From: Coriobacteriia bacterium
Lineage (GTDB): Bacteria; Actinomycetota; Coriobacteriia; Coriobacteriales; UBA8131
Reading direction: 5' to 3'
Length of the DNA: 49,252 nucleotides
Assembly (NCBI GenBank): GCA_009776725.1
Contig: WRNE01000011.1
Coordinates: forward strand, 1,462 to 50,713
The position numbers and the translations under genes were made by a program. The notes beneath the pieces are model-generated. The model had not been told where the DNA came from, did no database searches, and was given only the letters and a program-made list of their open reading frames with translations. Shown in pieces: positions 35,352-44,233 of the stretch (within the stretch, counting starts at the first letter, position 1; every line of letters begins with the position of its first letter).

Positions 35352-36901
35352 CCGCCAGCAATAAGCCCCTTAGCCAGGTCACAGCCGATGGCCAGCAGCT
35401 CGGCTACTCGTTCGTCTGTCGGGGCCTCGGCATAGACCCGTACCAAAGGCTCGGTCCCAGACGGCCGCGCCAACAGCCAGGCATCGGAACCAAAATGGAA
35501 CATGATGCCGTCGGTGCGGTCGATATCGACGAGCTCCTCGCCGAGCCCACTGAACAAGGGGGCATAAAACGAAGCGTCGTTGCTGGCATGGACATGGGTG
35601 TTTAAAAAGCCCGCCTGCTCGGCTTCGGTCAAGGTCAGGTCGATGCGTTTGAACTCGAGCGTCCCGACTTGTCCAAGCAGCTCTTCAACCAGCCCGCTTA
35701 GGTCGTTTCCCCGGGCAGCCATCATCTCTACAAGCAGCAAGGCCATCAATAAACCGTCACGCTCGCGAACATGCGTGGGAACGCCAAAACCGCCGCTTTC
35801 TTCTCCACCTATCAAGACATCGCCTTTCAACATCTCTTCGTAGACCCATTTGAAGCCGATCGGCTTTGTCGTAAGCTCTAGCCCCAGGCGCTGGCACTGC
35901 CGTTTTATCAGGTTCGAGCCTGCAGAGGTGCGCACCACCCGGCCGGTCATGCCGCGGCCTTCGACCAGATGGGCAATCACCAGGCTGATGATTCGATGCG
36001 ATGTCACATAGACGCCGTTCCCGTCGACCGCGCCAATTCGGTCAGCGTCCCCATCGTTGATCAGGCAAGCGGCATAGGAAAGCTCGGCTACCTTCTTGGC
36101 ACCCTCAAGGACCCATGGCAGGATCGGCTCTGGATGCAAGTCGGCAAAGCCAGGGTCCTTCTCCCCATGGATCTCATAGACCGTAACACCCATCCCGCTT
36201 AGCAGCTTGGCCAAATACCCGCGTCCCGACCCATACATCGGGTCGACAACAACAGAGAGCCGGGCCTGCCTTATCAGCTCGCGGTCAACACTGTTAGCCA
36301 GGTTGGCTAGGTATTCGTCCATGAGGTCGGCATAATCGAAGATAGCACCGCTTATAGCTTTAGCCTTCAAGTCGGGGTCGGTTCTTTGTACGGTCTGGAA
36401 CAGTTCGGCAGCTTGCTGGTAGTTGTCGGGGAGCTTCTCGTCAATGAACGACTCGACGATTTTTGAAAACCAGTCTGGCGATGCCCCACCGTCGCTCATC
36501 CTTAGCTTGACGCCTAGGTATTCAGCGGGATTATGCGAAGCAGTCAGCATGACCCCGCCAACAGCATCGGGCTTGTGGGCGACTGTCCAACACAAGGCCG
36601 GTGTCGGGCAGAACCGGTCGCTGACCAGGACGTTGAAGCCATGGGCCGCTACTATTTCAGCAAAAAAAGCAGCATAGGCATGTGCGTCAAGCCGGCAGTC
36701 ATAGCCGACAAACAAGGTATTTGGAGAAGGGCCTACCATATCCAGCTCGTTTTCGGGGTCATCAAGCAGGCTGCGGTAGGCGCGGGCTGTTGCTTCGGCA
36801 ACCCGGGCCAGTGTTGGAAGGTTAAAGCTTTCACCGATGACGGCCCTCCACCCATCGGTACCAAAGTGCACGTCAAACGCGCTTGCGAAATCGGTAGTCA
36901 T
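35348..36901 (-). CDS. Phosphoglucomutase/phosphomannomutase family protein
   Basis: Alpha-D-phosphohexomutase of 517 residues. The phosphoserine loop TASHNP has S122 as the catalytic serine. The metal-binding loop is DGDADRIG, the sugar-binding loop GGEESGGFG, and the phosphate-binding loop RPSGTEPLVRVYAE; all four signatures are intact. It interconverts hexose-6- and hexose-1-phosphates, feeding nucleotide-sugar synthesis, for example for the surface polysaccharide genes at 43018-45328. Substrate preference (glucose or mannose) cannot be read from motifs. ATG 36901 has AAGGGGAG upstream. Confidence 0.93.
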   Translation of the reverse strand: MTTDFASAFDVHFGTDGWRAVIGESFNLPTLARVAEATARAYRSLLDDPENELDMVGPSPNTLFVGYDCRLDAHAYAAFFAEIVAAHGFNVLVSDRFCPTPALCWTVAHKPDAVGGVMLTASHNPAEYLGVKLRMSDGGASPDWFSKIVESFIDEKLPDNYQQAAELFQTVQRTDPDLKAKAISGAIFDYADLMDEYLANLANSVDRELIRQARLSVVVDPMYGSGRGYLAKLLSGMGVTVYEIHGEKDPGFADLHPEPILPWVLEGAKKVAELSYAACLINDGDADRIGAVDGNGVYVTSHRIISLVIAHLVEGRGMTGRVVRTSAGSNLIKRQCQRLGLELTTKPIGFKWVYEEMLKGDVLIGGEESGGFGVPTHVRERDGLLMALLLVEMMAARGNDLSGLVEELLGQVGTLEFKRIDLTLTEAEQAGFLNTHVHASNDASFYAPLFSGLGEELVDIDRTDGIMFHFGSDAWLLARPSGTEPLVRVYAEAPTDERVAELLAIGCDLAKGLIAGG

Positions 36902-37302
36902 AAAACTCCCCTTATCAGATACGGCTGTTTTGTTGACTGGCAGCCTCTTCGTTATTCAAGTATTTAATGCATGACCAGTTTATCGAAGTCTTTTTGATTA
37001 TGTAGAGCAAAACTTTTAAAGCAGGCAAATAAACATTGCTTTTCGCTGCTTTAGCCATTGTGCCGACTGGGCAGCGGGCGTGGCAGCGGGCGTGGCAGCG
37101 GGCGTTTGTTGGAAAGGCCTTAAGCCTCAAGGCCTCAGTCCTCCCAACAACCATCCGGTAAGCATGCCCGCCAGGCTGCACAATGCACAAAAGGCCTGGC
37201 CCATTATCAACGCTGCTTTATGTTTTTTGAGACTTAACAGTTAGCATGGAGTAAAATTACTGCTTTACTTAAGTGTTACATCTGATGGAAAGTAGGCTTT
37301 AC
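36902..37302. other. Intergenic region with tandem repeat and nested hairpins
   Basis: No gene seen in 400 bp. It contains three exact copies of a 12-bp unit (GGCAGCGGGCGT) at 37070-37105. Directly after come nested inverted repeats: an outer TTGTTGG/CCAACAA and an inner AGGCCTT/AAGGCCT separated by seven bases. It ends with a likely ackA promoter. Confidence 0.6.
37227..37257 (+). promoter_or_regulatory. Possible ackA promoter
   Basis: TTGAGA at 37227-37232 and TAAAAT at 37252-37257, separated by 19 bp, about 45 bp before the ackA start. The sequence TTAGCATGGAGTAAAAT matches 14 of 17 bases of TTGGCATAGAATAAAAT in the flank of palindromic element copy 1 (about 28739-28755), which may reflect a shared promoter type. 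Confidence 0.35.
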
Positions 37303-38496
37303 ATGTATATTTTAGTGATCAATGCTGGTTCGTCTTCCTTGAAGTACCAGCTGGTAGACAAAGAGACACGCCAAATCGTCGACAAAGGCCTGTGCGAGAA
37401 GGTTGGCTTGGAAGGATCGTTCCTACAGCATGGCCTAGGGGACAACGAGAAGATCGACTATCTTGAAATGCCCGATCATCATGCTGCTATCCAATCGGTC
37501 CTTGATGCACTGCTTGACCAGGCGGAAGGTGTCATCGGTAACCTTGACGAGATCGTAGCAGTCGGACACCGTGTCGTGCATGGTGGCGAGTACTTTTCGG
37601 AGTCTGTCGTGATCACGGACGAGGTCATTGCGCGCATCACCGAATGCGTCCCCTTGGCCCCCCTGCATAACCCCCCAGCGCTAATGGGCATCCAAGCTTG
37701 TATCGACTTGATGCCTGAAGCTGTCCAGGTTGCCGTGTTTGATACTGCTTTTCATCAGACAATGCCAAAGAAGGCCTATATGTACCCCCTGCCATATGAG
37801 CTTTACGAGTCGCTGTCGATTCGGCGCTATGGTTTTCATGGGACCTCGCATCGCTATGTCTCGGAAAGGGCAGCGGCAATACTTGCCAAGGATCCTCGAG
37901 AGCTCAAGCTCATCACCTGCCACCTCGGAAACGGCTGTTCGATTGCTGCCATCGACGGTGGCCGGTCGGTCGACACCTCGATGGGCCTGACCCCGCTAGA
38001 GGGTTTGATGATGGGGACAAGGTCAGGCTCTGTCGACCCTGCCATCCTTCCCTTTATAATGAAGGCCGAGGGTCTTACTGCTGACGAGGTAGAGTCGATG
38101 ATGAACCGCAAAAGCGGCCTGCTTGGCATATCGGGCCTGTCTAGCGACATGCGTGACGTGCTGGCTGCAGCAGAGGAAGGCAACGAGCGCGCTCAACTAG
38201 CCATAGATATGTATGCCTACATAATAAAAGGCTATATTGGCAGGTATTCCTTTACCCTAGGCGGTGCCGATGCAGTGGTAATGACAGCTGGGGTAGGCGA
38301 GCGGTCTGCTATTATGCGGGAGATGATCTTTGCCGGCTTGGAAAAGCTTGGCCTGGTGCTTGACAATGACCGCAACCAAACCGGTAGCGGCGAGCGCGAG
38401 ATATCAACCGACTCGTCAGCCGTAAAGATACTAGTGATTCCTACCGATGAAGAAGGTGTGATAGTCAGCGACGTACTCGACATCATGCCTTATTGA
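37303..38496 (+). CDS. ackA: Acetate kinase
   Basis: Makes ATP and acetate from acetyl phosphate, the energy-yielding end of acetate fermentation. Family signatures run in order: LVINAGSSSLKYQLV at the N-terminus, GHRVVHGG, TAFHQTMP, GFHGTSHRYV, CHLGNGCS and DTSMGLTPLEGLMMGTRSG. The 397-residue length is typical. The start is ATG 37303, which matches the standard N-terminus; longer frames upstream add only unrelated residues. pta lies downstream on the opposite strand rather than in the same operon. Confidence 0.97.
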   Translation: MYILVINAGSSSLKYQLVDKETRQIVDKGLCEKVGLEGSFLQHGLGDNEKIDYLEMPDHHAAIQSVLDALLDQAEGVIGNLDEIVAVGHRVVHGGEYFSESVVITDEVIARITECVPLAPLHNPPALMGIQACIDLMPEAVQVAVFDTAFHQTMPKKAYMYPLPYELYESLSIRRYGFHGTSHRYVSERAAAILAKDPRELKLITCHLGNGCSIAAIDGGRSVDTSMGLTPLEGLMMGTRSGSVDPAILPFIMKAEGLTADEVESMMNRKSGLLGISGLSSDMRDVLAAAEEGNERAQLAIDMYAYIIKGYIGRYSFTLGGADAVVMTAGVGERSAIMREMIFAGLEKLGLVLDNDRNQTGSGEREISTDSSAVKILVIPTDEEGVIVSDVLDIMPY

Positions 38497-38653
38497 GGAC
38501 TTTTGGCAAATTGAGGCATGGGCATCTCTTGTGCCCGACTTTGCACGGAATGATTATTAGCCTACGCTTGCTTGTGGCCTTATTGAGGGCACAGATACTG
38601 GCAGGTCCTCACTAACGCTAGTATTAGATTGTACTATGCCTAACACGTTATTT

Positions 38654-38824
38654 AAGGCTAAGTGCTCCAGATTGACGGTAGGGTACAATTTTTTCGCTGC
38701 TTCAAAGTTAGCCGTTTTGCTAAAGCCCTGGTCAGAAATTTGCCTAATCTGAGTAACATAAATTTTCGCCCGAATTTACCCTAGCAAAAGTGTACCCTAC
38801 CGTCAATCTGGAGCAGTCAGCTTC
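38654..38824 (-). repeat. Long palindromic element, copy 2 (inverted relative to copy 1)
   Basis: Perfect 24-bp arms at 38664-38687 and 38791-38814 (GCTCCAGATTGACGG...), extended inward by one mismatch and four A-T pairs. The outer left arm keeps AAGGCTAAGTGCT; the right end is degenerate (CAGTCAGCTT). The reverse strand of the enclosed core matches copy 1 with most bases identical, including AATTCGGGCGAAAA, TTATGTTACT and AGATTA. Relative to copy 1 the shared 29-base arm differs at seven positions, and all seven are matched by changes on the opposite arm. The left outer flank also matches the sequence after the IS in copy 1 (CCTTAAATAACGTGTTAGGCATAG on the reverse strand in parts). Confidence 0.85.
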
Positions 38825-38841
38825 CAAGTCTTGCTGAAGAA

Positions 38842-38913
38842 TCGAGAGGGACAGCCCTTTGGAAAGAGACGGCCTTCCGACGAGGGACGGCCCTTTGGAA
38901 AGGGTCGTCCCTC
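38842..38913. repeat. Tandem palindromes, one perfect and one degenerate
   Basis: 38882-38913 forms a 15-bp stem (GAGGGACGGCCCTTT with its complement, one G-T pair) and a two-base loop. The preceding 38844-38878 is a degraded copy of the same unit (GAGGGACAGCCCTTTGGAAA). There is no T tract for either strand, so this looks more like a REP-type repeat than a terminator, though it lies between the convergent ackA and pta. Confidence 0.6.
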
Positions 38914-38967
38914 TGACGGGCTGCCTGTTTGAATATACCTGCTTACAGAACTGTTTTATCGAACAGT

Positions 38968-39957
38968 TTATTGCAGCTGGGCCTGCACTGCAGTTATGGC
39001 TATTACTCCTACGATGTCATCAGGGGAGGCACCACGGGACAAGTCGTTGACCGGGCTTGGGAAGCCTTGGGTGATTGGCCCGTAGGCTTCGGCCTTGGCT
39101 AGGCGCTGGGCAAGCTTGTATGCGATGTTGCCTGAGTCAAGGTCCGGGAAAATCAAGACGTTGGCCTTGCCGGCCACTACTGACTCGGGTGCCTTGGACA
39201 GCGCTATTTCTGGGACAATTGCCGCATCGAGCTGTAATTCTCCGTCTAGGACCAAGTCAGGGGCAAGCCCCCGGGCAATCTCGACGGCAGCTGTGACCTT
39301 GTCGATCGACTCGCCTTTGGCACTACCATACGTCGAGTGCGAGAGCATGGCGACAATCGGCTCTTCTTCGACTAGCAGCTTGAAGCTCTCGGCAGAGTTG
39401 ACTGCAATTGCGGCCAAACCCTCCGAGTCAGGGTATTGCACCATGCCGCTATCGGCAAAGATGAAGACCCCGTCGGAGCCGTATTCACAGTCAGGGACGA
39501 CAATCACAAAGAAAGCCGATACCAAGGAAACGCCTGGCTTTGTCCTCAGTATCTGCAGGCTGGGACGTAGGACGTCGGCGGTGGCATGGACAGCTCCGGC
39601 AACCATTCCGTCTGCCTCGCCGTTCTTGACCATCATGACCCCGTAGGTCAAAACGCTCTTGACGTTTTCAGCGGCTTCTTCAGGAGTCATGCCCTTATCC
39701 TTCCGAAGCTCGTAAAGCTGGTCGGCATAGGCTGCAGCCGAGCTGCTGGTCGAAGGGTCGATGACGGTAATTCCAGTCAAGTCCAATTCGGATGCTCCGA
39801 TAACCTCTGCATCCCCTAAGACGATTAGTTTGGCAATCCCTGCGTCCCGCGCTTTGACCGCTGCCTCCAAAGTGCGAGGGTCGTTGCCTTCAGGCAACAC
39901 GACGGTCTTTAGATCGGCAGCAGCGCGCTCGATCATACGGTCTAAAAAGTTACTCAT
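38968..39957 (-). CDS. pta: Phosphate acetyltransferase
   Basis: Converts acetyl-CoA and phosphate to acetyl phosphate, the substrate of AckA. The 329-residue single-domain form carries the PTA_PTB signatures: VVLPEGNDPRTLEAAVKARD near the start, MMVKNGEADGMVAGAVHATADVLRP, and LIFPDLDSGNIAYKLAQRLA near the end. The start ATG 39957 has GGAG six bases upstream. It is convergent with ackA across a 471-bp gap (38497-38967) filled by palindromic repeats, so the two genes must be transcribed separately. Confidence 0.96.
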   Translation of the reverse strand: MSNFLDRMIERAAADLKTVVLPEGNDPRTLEAAVKARDAGIAKLIVLGDAEVIGASELDLTGITVIDPSTSSSAAAYADQLYELRKDKGMTPEEAAENVKSVLTYGVMMVKNGEADGMVAGAVHATADVLRPSLQILRTKPGVSLVSAFFVIVVPDCEYGSDGVFIFADSGMVQYPDSEGLAAIAVNSAESFKLLVEEEPIVAMLSHSTYGSAKGESIDKVTAAVEIARGLAPDLVLDGELQLDAAIVPEIALSKAPESVVAGKANVLIFPDLDSGNIAYKLAQRLAKAEAYGPITQGFPSPVNDLSRGASPDDIVGVIAITAVQAQLQ

Positions 39958-40061
39958 GCTTGTCTCCGTTCTACTTAATAGTATTAATGCAGTTTAGCAA
40001 ACAGCTTTCTTTGAGGGCTTTGGCGAACAGCAAATACCTTGGCCAAATGCCCAAAGCCTGC

Positions 40062-42677
40062 CTACTTTCCGGTTGCCCTTTGAATGACCTTCACTAGCTC
40101 GACAATGGGGATGATGAGTACAGAAAGGCCAAATGAGACCGCTAGCTCGGCGCCAGTCAAGGGCTCTAGCGCAAACCAGCTGGCAAAGAGCGGCACGTAA
40201 ATTATTAATAGGGATAAAACCAAGGCCAAGCCAGTCGAGGCTATCAACAAGACGTTTTGTGTCTTCAGTTTAAACAGGCTCTGCCTTCTCGAACGCATGT
40301 TAAAGGAATGGAACATCTCGCCTAGGGTCATGGTAAAGAACGCAGAAGTCATAGCGACTTCATGGCCGCCCCAAATGTCGACGATGAAATACGCTGCCAG
40401 GCAAAGGGCTGCCCCTACTATGCCTCTAAAGGTGATATCAAAGGCCAGGCCATTGGCAAAGATGCTGTCATTCGGGCTTCGCGGCGCTCGCTTCATGATA
40501 TCGGACTCAGCCCCTTCCATGCCCAAGGCGATGGCTGGCAAGGAGTCGGTGATCAAGTTGATGAAGAGCAGGTGGACGGGCTTGAAGAGCACAAAGCCCA
40601 TCAACGAGGCAAAAAACACAGCCAAGACCTCGCTGATATTTGTCCCCAGCAAGAACTGGATCGTCCGACGGATGTTGTCATAGATTATCCGGCCTTCCTC
40701 GACAGCAGAGACGATAGTGGCAAAGTTGTCGTCGGCTAGTACCATATCGGCTACGTTTTTAGTCACATCTGTCCCGGTGATGCCCATGCCGATGCCGATA
40801 TCGCCAGACTTGATGGCCGGCGCGTCATTGACGCCGTCCCCGGTCATTGCCGTCACATAGCCTTTCTGCTTCCACATCAAGACGATCCGCACCTTGTGCT
40901 CAGGCTGTACGCGGGCATAGACAAAGATGTCCTCTACACGCTCAGCAAACTCTTCGTCGCTTAGGCTGTCCAGCTCGCGTCCGGTAATAGCTTGGCTGGC
41001 ATTGTCAATAACGCCTAGCTGGCGGGCAATAGCGACGGCTGTGTCTTGATGGTCCCCGGTGATCATGACGACCACGATTCCAGCCGACCGGGCCTGGTCG
41101 ATTGCCTCTTTGACCTCTGGGCGCACGGGGTCGATCATTGCTTCTAGGCCGATAAAGACGAGGTCGTTTTCAAGGGTGTCAAAGTCAAAGCTTTGGGGGA
41201 GGGCGTCCCAGTCTCGGTAAGCAGCCGCAAGCACCCTTAAAGCCTCGTCGGCGTACTCGCTGTTCTGGTCGATTATTGTTTGCCTCAACTTATCGGTCAG
41301 GTCCAGGGTATGGCCGTCGATTAGGATGCGGTTGCAGACCTTCAGCACTTCGTCGGGAGCTCCTTTGGTGTATGACACGATTCCCGACTCGGTCTGATGG
41401 ACAGTCGACATCATTTTGCGGATGCTGTCGAAGGGGGCTTCGCCTACACGGGGATTGGCTGCTTGCAAGTCATGGATGTCATACCCGTTGGCCTGGGCAT
41501 AGCTGATCAAGGCATTCTCCGTCGGGTCTCCGACAATCTCCCCGTCAGGGTCTATCTCAGAGTCTGCACACAGGGCCATCGCCTGCACTAGGATCTCATG
41601 GTCGCCATAACTCTCGACAACTGTCATTTTGTTCTGGGTAAGCGTGCCTGTCTTGTCCGAACAGATGACCTGGGCACAACCGAGCGTCTCCACTGCCGAC
41701 AGACGGCGAATGATTGCCCGCCGCTTGGCCATGTTGGTCACACCGATCGACAAGACGATGGTCACCACAGCAACGAGCCCCTCTGGTATGGCAGCGACTG
41801 CCAGGGAGATGGCGAGCATGAAGTTGCTGATGATGACATCGGCATGTACTTCTCCCTCTCTAAGCAGGCCGACTGCAAAGACGACGCCGCAGATAACAAG
41901 GGTAAGGACTGTCAGCACCCGGCTGAGCTGCGCCAGCCTGATCTGCAGGGGGGTGTCGCCGACTTCTGTGCTTTGGATGATCCCGGCGATCTTGCCCATC
42001 TCGGTATCCATGCCGGTGGCAATGGCCACTCCCTCGCCGCGGCCGTAGACGATGTCCGATCCGACATAGGCCATGTTGTACCGGTCGCCCAAAGGGACCC
42101 TGCCGGACTCGTCGCCGTAAAGGGTCTGGTGGGCCTTTTCGACTGGCACCGACTCTCCTGTAAGCGCTGCTTCCTCGATGCGCAGCGAGACCGTCTCGAT
42201 CAGCCGCAAGTCGGCAGGGACGGCGTCTCCAGCCTCAAGGAGCACGATGTCGCCGATTACGACCTCGGCAGCTGGAATTATCACGACTGCCCCGTTGCGC
42301 CTGACTCGGGCATTGGAAGCGCTCATTTTCTGCAGGGCATCGATGGCGTTCTCCGCTTTGCTCTCTTGATATACACCTAGCACACTATTAATTACAACCA
42401 CAGTGAGGATTATCACTGCTTCGGCATACTCGCTTATGGTTCCGCCCTCGATAAGCGAGATCGACAAAGAGACAGCTGCTGCCACTAGAAGTATCAGCAC
42501 CATCGGGTCGGCCAGCATTGCCAAGACACGCAAGGCCAGGCTTTTCGGCTTGGCCTTCTCCAACTCGTTCCTTCCATGTTCGGACAAACGCCTCGAGGCC
42601 TCTTCATTGCTGAGGCCTGCCTGTGAAGTCTTTAAATCTTGCATTACAACCTGTGCGTCGAGCAAGAAAAAATCCAT
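40062..42677 (-). CDS. P2A-type cation-transporting ATPase (calcium-like)
   Basis: P-type ATPase of 871 residues. The phosphorylation motif CSDKTGTLTQNKMT lies near residue 340, preceded by the membrane motif AIPEGL. The TGES actuator motif is within AALTGESVPVEKA, and the hinge motif is TGDGVNDAPAIKSGDIGIGMG. About ten membrane segments are visible, with NISEVLAVF and INLITDSLPAIALGME in the C-terminal half as in SERCA/PMR1-like Ca2+ or Mn2+ pumps. Ion specificity is inferred from this subfamily. The start is ATG 42677, nine bases after GAGGAG; a TTG at 42686 is also in frame. It is transcribed alone. Confidence 0.93.
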   Translation of the reverse strand: MDFFLLDAQVVMQDLKTSQAGLSNEEASRRLSEHGRNELEKAKPKSLALRVLAMLADPMVLILLVAAAVSLSISLIEGGTISEYAEAVIILTVVVINSVLGVYQESKAENAIDALQKMSASNARVRRNGAVVIIPAAEVVIGDIVLLEAGDAVPADLRLIETVSLRIEEAALTGESVPVEKAHQTLYGDESGRVPLGDRYNMAYVGSDIVYGRGEGVAIATGMDTEMGKIAGIIQSTEVGDTPLQIRLAQLSRVLTVLTLVICGVVFAVGLLREGEVHADVIISNFMLAISLAVAAIPEGLVAVVTIVLSIGVTNMAKRRAIIRRLSAVETLGCAQVICSDKTGTLTQNKMTVVESYGDHEILVQAMALCADSEIDPDGEIVGDPTENALISYAQANGYDIHDLQAANPRVGEAPFDSIRKMMSTVHQTESGIVSYTKGAPDEVLKVCNRILIDGHTLDLTDKLRQTIIDQNSEYADEALRVLAAAYRDWDALPQSFDFDTLENDLVFIGLEAMIDPVRPEVKEAIDQARSAGIVVVMITGDHQDTAVAIARQLGVIDNASQAITGRELDSLSDEEFAERVEDIFVYARVQPEHKVRIVLMWKQKGYVTAMTGDGVNDAPAIKSGDIGIGMGITGTDVTKNVADMVLADDNFATIVSAVEEGRIIYDNIRRTIQFLLGTNISEVLAVFFASLMGFVLFKPVHLLFINLITDSLPAIALGMEGAESDIMKRAPRSPNDSIFANGLAFDITFRGIVGAALCLAAYFIVDIWGGHEVAMTSAFFTMTLGEMFHSFNMRSRRQSLFKLKTQNVLLIASTGLALVLSLLIIYVPLFASWFALEPLTGAELAVSFGLSVLIIPIVELVKVIQRATGK

Positions 42678-43017
42678 CGTTAACAACTCCTCTGTTTGCC
42701 TGGTGGATTTGCTTACTTCATGATACGTTAAGTCTGCTTGGTTGGAGGGCTGTTTTCACCCCTCTTAAGTATCTACAACCAAAACAGCCAGCTCCTTGGC
42801 AAACCCTTGTGCAATTATTGGTGCCGATAGCCAAGCGCCTGCTTCGCCTTTGCCCCGACGGCGTATTTCTCCGCATGAAGCCTGCCGATTACCGGCAAAT
42901 CACGTTTTTCTAGCCAAGCAGCCGATAGTGCTTGGTGCACAGGCAGGGTCTTAGGCTATACTTGATAAAAAAAGGCTTGCCGATGATCAGGCCAGGCCCA
43001 CTAGAGTAGGGAGTAAT

Positions 43018-44208
43018 GTGGATAAGACCAAGGCCATTGCCAACGCAGACGCAATCGTTGTAGGAGCCGGTTTTGCTGGGGCGACTATTGCCCGTGAGCT
43101 GGCAGAACGTGGCGGCATGGGTGTTGCTGTAATTGAGCGGCGCAGCCATATCGGTGGCAATGCTTACGATTTTTACGACGAACAGGGCGTGTTGGTCCAT
43201 GCCTACGGCCCGCATATCTTTCATACCAATTCGAAGCGTGTCTTTGACTACCTCTCGCGTTTCACAGCGTGGCGCGAATACGAGCACCAGGTACTGGCGA
43301 ACATCTATGGCTCGTTTGTTCCGGTGCCTTTCAACCTGAACTCGATAGACGCAAGCTTTGACCCGGACAAAGCCGCAAGCTTTAAAGCAGCACTGCTTAA
43401 AGCCTATAAGCCTGGCGACCGGGTGGGAATCCTGGATTTGAAGGATCAGTCAGACCCCCTGCTCAAAGAGCTTTCAGACTATGTCTATGAGCATGTTTTC
43501 CTGCACTATACGATGAAGCAGTGGGGGCAGGCCCCTGAAGAGATCGACCCTGCTGTCACTGCGCGGGTGCCCGTCTTGATCGATACGGACAACCGTTATT
43601 TCCAAGACGAGTACCAAGGCATGCCGAAGGACGGGTACACCCCGCTTTTCCAAAGCCTGCTCGACTGTCCCAATATCGACCTGTACCTAGGCCTTGACGC
43701 TGCTGAGGTCATCGAGCTTCAGATGTCAGGCGACAAAGAGGCCTATCAGGCGATCAATGTCGGTGGCAAACAATACCCAGGCTTGGTCATCTACACCGGT
43801 GCCCTAGACGAGCTGGCAGCCTGGCGCTATGGGATCCTGCCTTACCGTTCGCTGGACTTCATCTACCGCAGGTACCCGACGAAGCGTGTCCAGCCGGCCG
43901 CGGTTGTCAACTTCACAGTCAATGAGGAGTATACCCGCACCACCGAGTACTCCTGGCTGACCGGCCAGGACATCGACGTGACCACAGTCGCCGAGGAATA
44001 CCCCTTGGCTTTTACAGACCCCGCCCAGCAAATCCCCTACTATGCTGTCAGCGGCACCGACAACCAGGCTGCCTACGACCGGTATCTAAGTCTTTTTGCC
44101 GGTTTGCCGCAGTTTTCAGTGCTCGGACGCTTAGCCGAGTACCGTTACTACAATATGGACCAAATCGTCGAACGTGCCCTTGAGCTGGCTGACCGGCTGA
44201 TTGGGTAA
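43018..44208 (+). CDS. glf: UDP-galactopyranose mutase
   Basis: FAD enzyme that interconverts UDP-galactopyranose and UDP-galactofuranose, supplying Galf for cell-wall or capsule glycans. The N-terminal dinucleotide-binding motif is VVGAGFAGATIARELAERGG, followed by VIERRSHIGGNAYD and the family's YGPHIFHT. The C-terminal part has the FTVNEEYTRTTEY region and YRYYNMDQIVERAL. The 396-residue length is typical. GTG 43018 has GGAG four bases upstream. The next glycosyltransferase starts 25 bp after its stop, so they form a pair. Confidence 0.95.
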   Translation: MDKTKAIANADAIVVGAGFAGATIARELAERGGMGVAVIERRSHIGGNAYDFYDEQGVLVHAYGPHIFHTNSKRVFDYLSRFTAWREYEHQVLANIYGSFVPVPFNLNSIDASFDPDKAASFKAALLKAYKPGDRVGILDLKDQSDPLLKELSDYVYEHVFLHYTMKQWGQAPEEIDPAVTARVPVLIDTDNRYFQDEYQGMPKDGYTPLFQSLLDCPNIDLYLGLDAAEVIELQMSGDKEAYQAINVGGKQYPGLVIYTGALDELAAWRYGILPYRSLDFIYRRYPTKRVQPAAVVNFTVNEEYTRTTEYSWLTGQDIDVTTVAEEYPLAFTDPAQQIPYYAVSGTDNQAAYDRYLSLFAGLPQFSVLGRLAEYRYYNMDQIVERALELADRLIG

Positions 44209-44233
44209 AGAGCGGGAGCGAGGTGACGAACCA

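Noticed and set aside
37070-37105. Possible CRISPR array
   Set aside because: The 12-bp units are contiguous with no spacers and only three copies; it is a simple tandem repeat.
36915-37190. Reverse-strand ORF upstream of the phosphohexomutase
   Set aside because: Its sequence is made of the 12-bp repeat and palindromes, with no ribosome binding site or domain.
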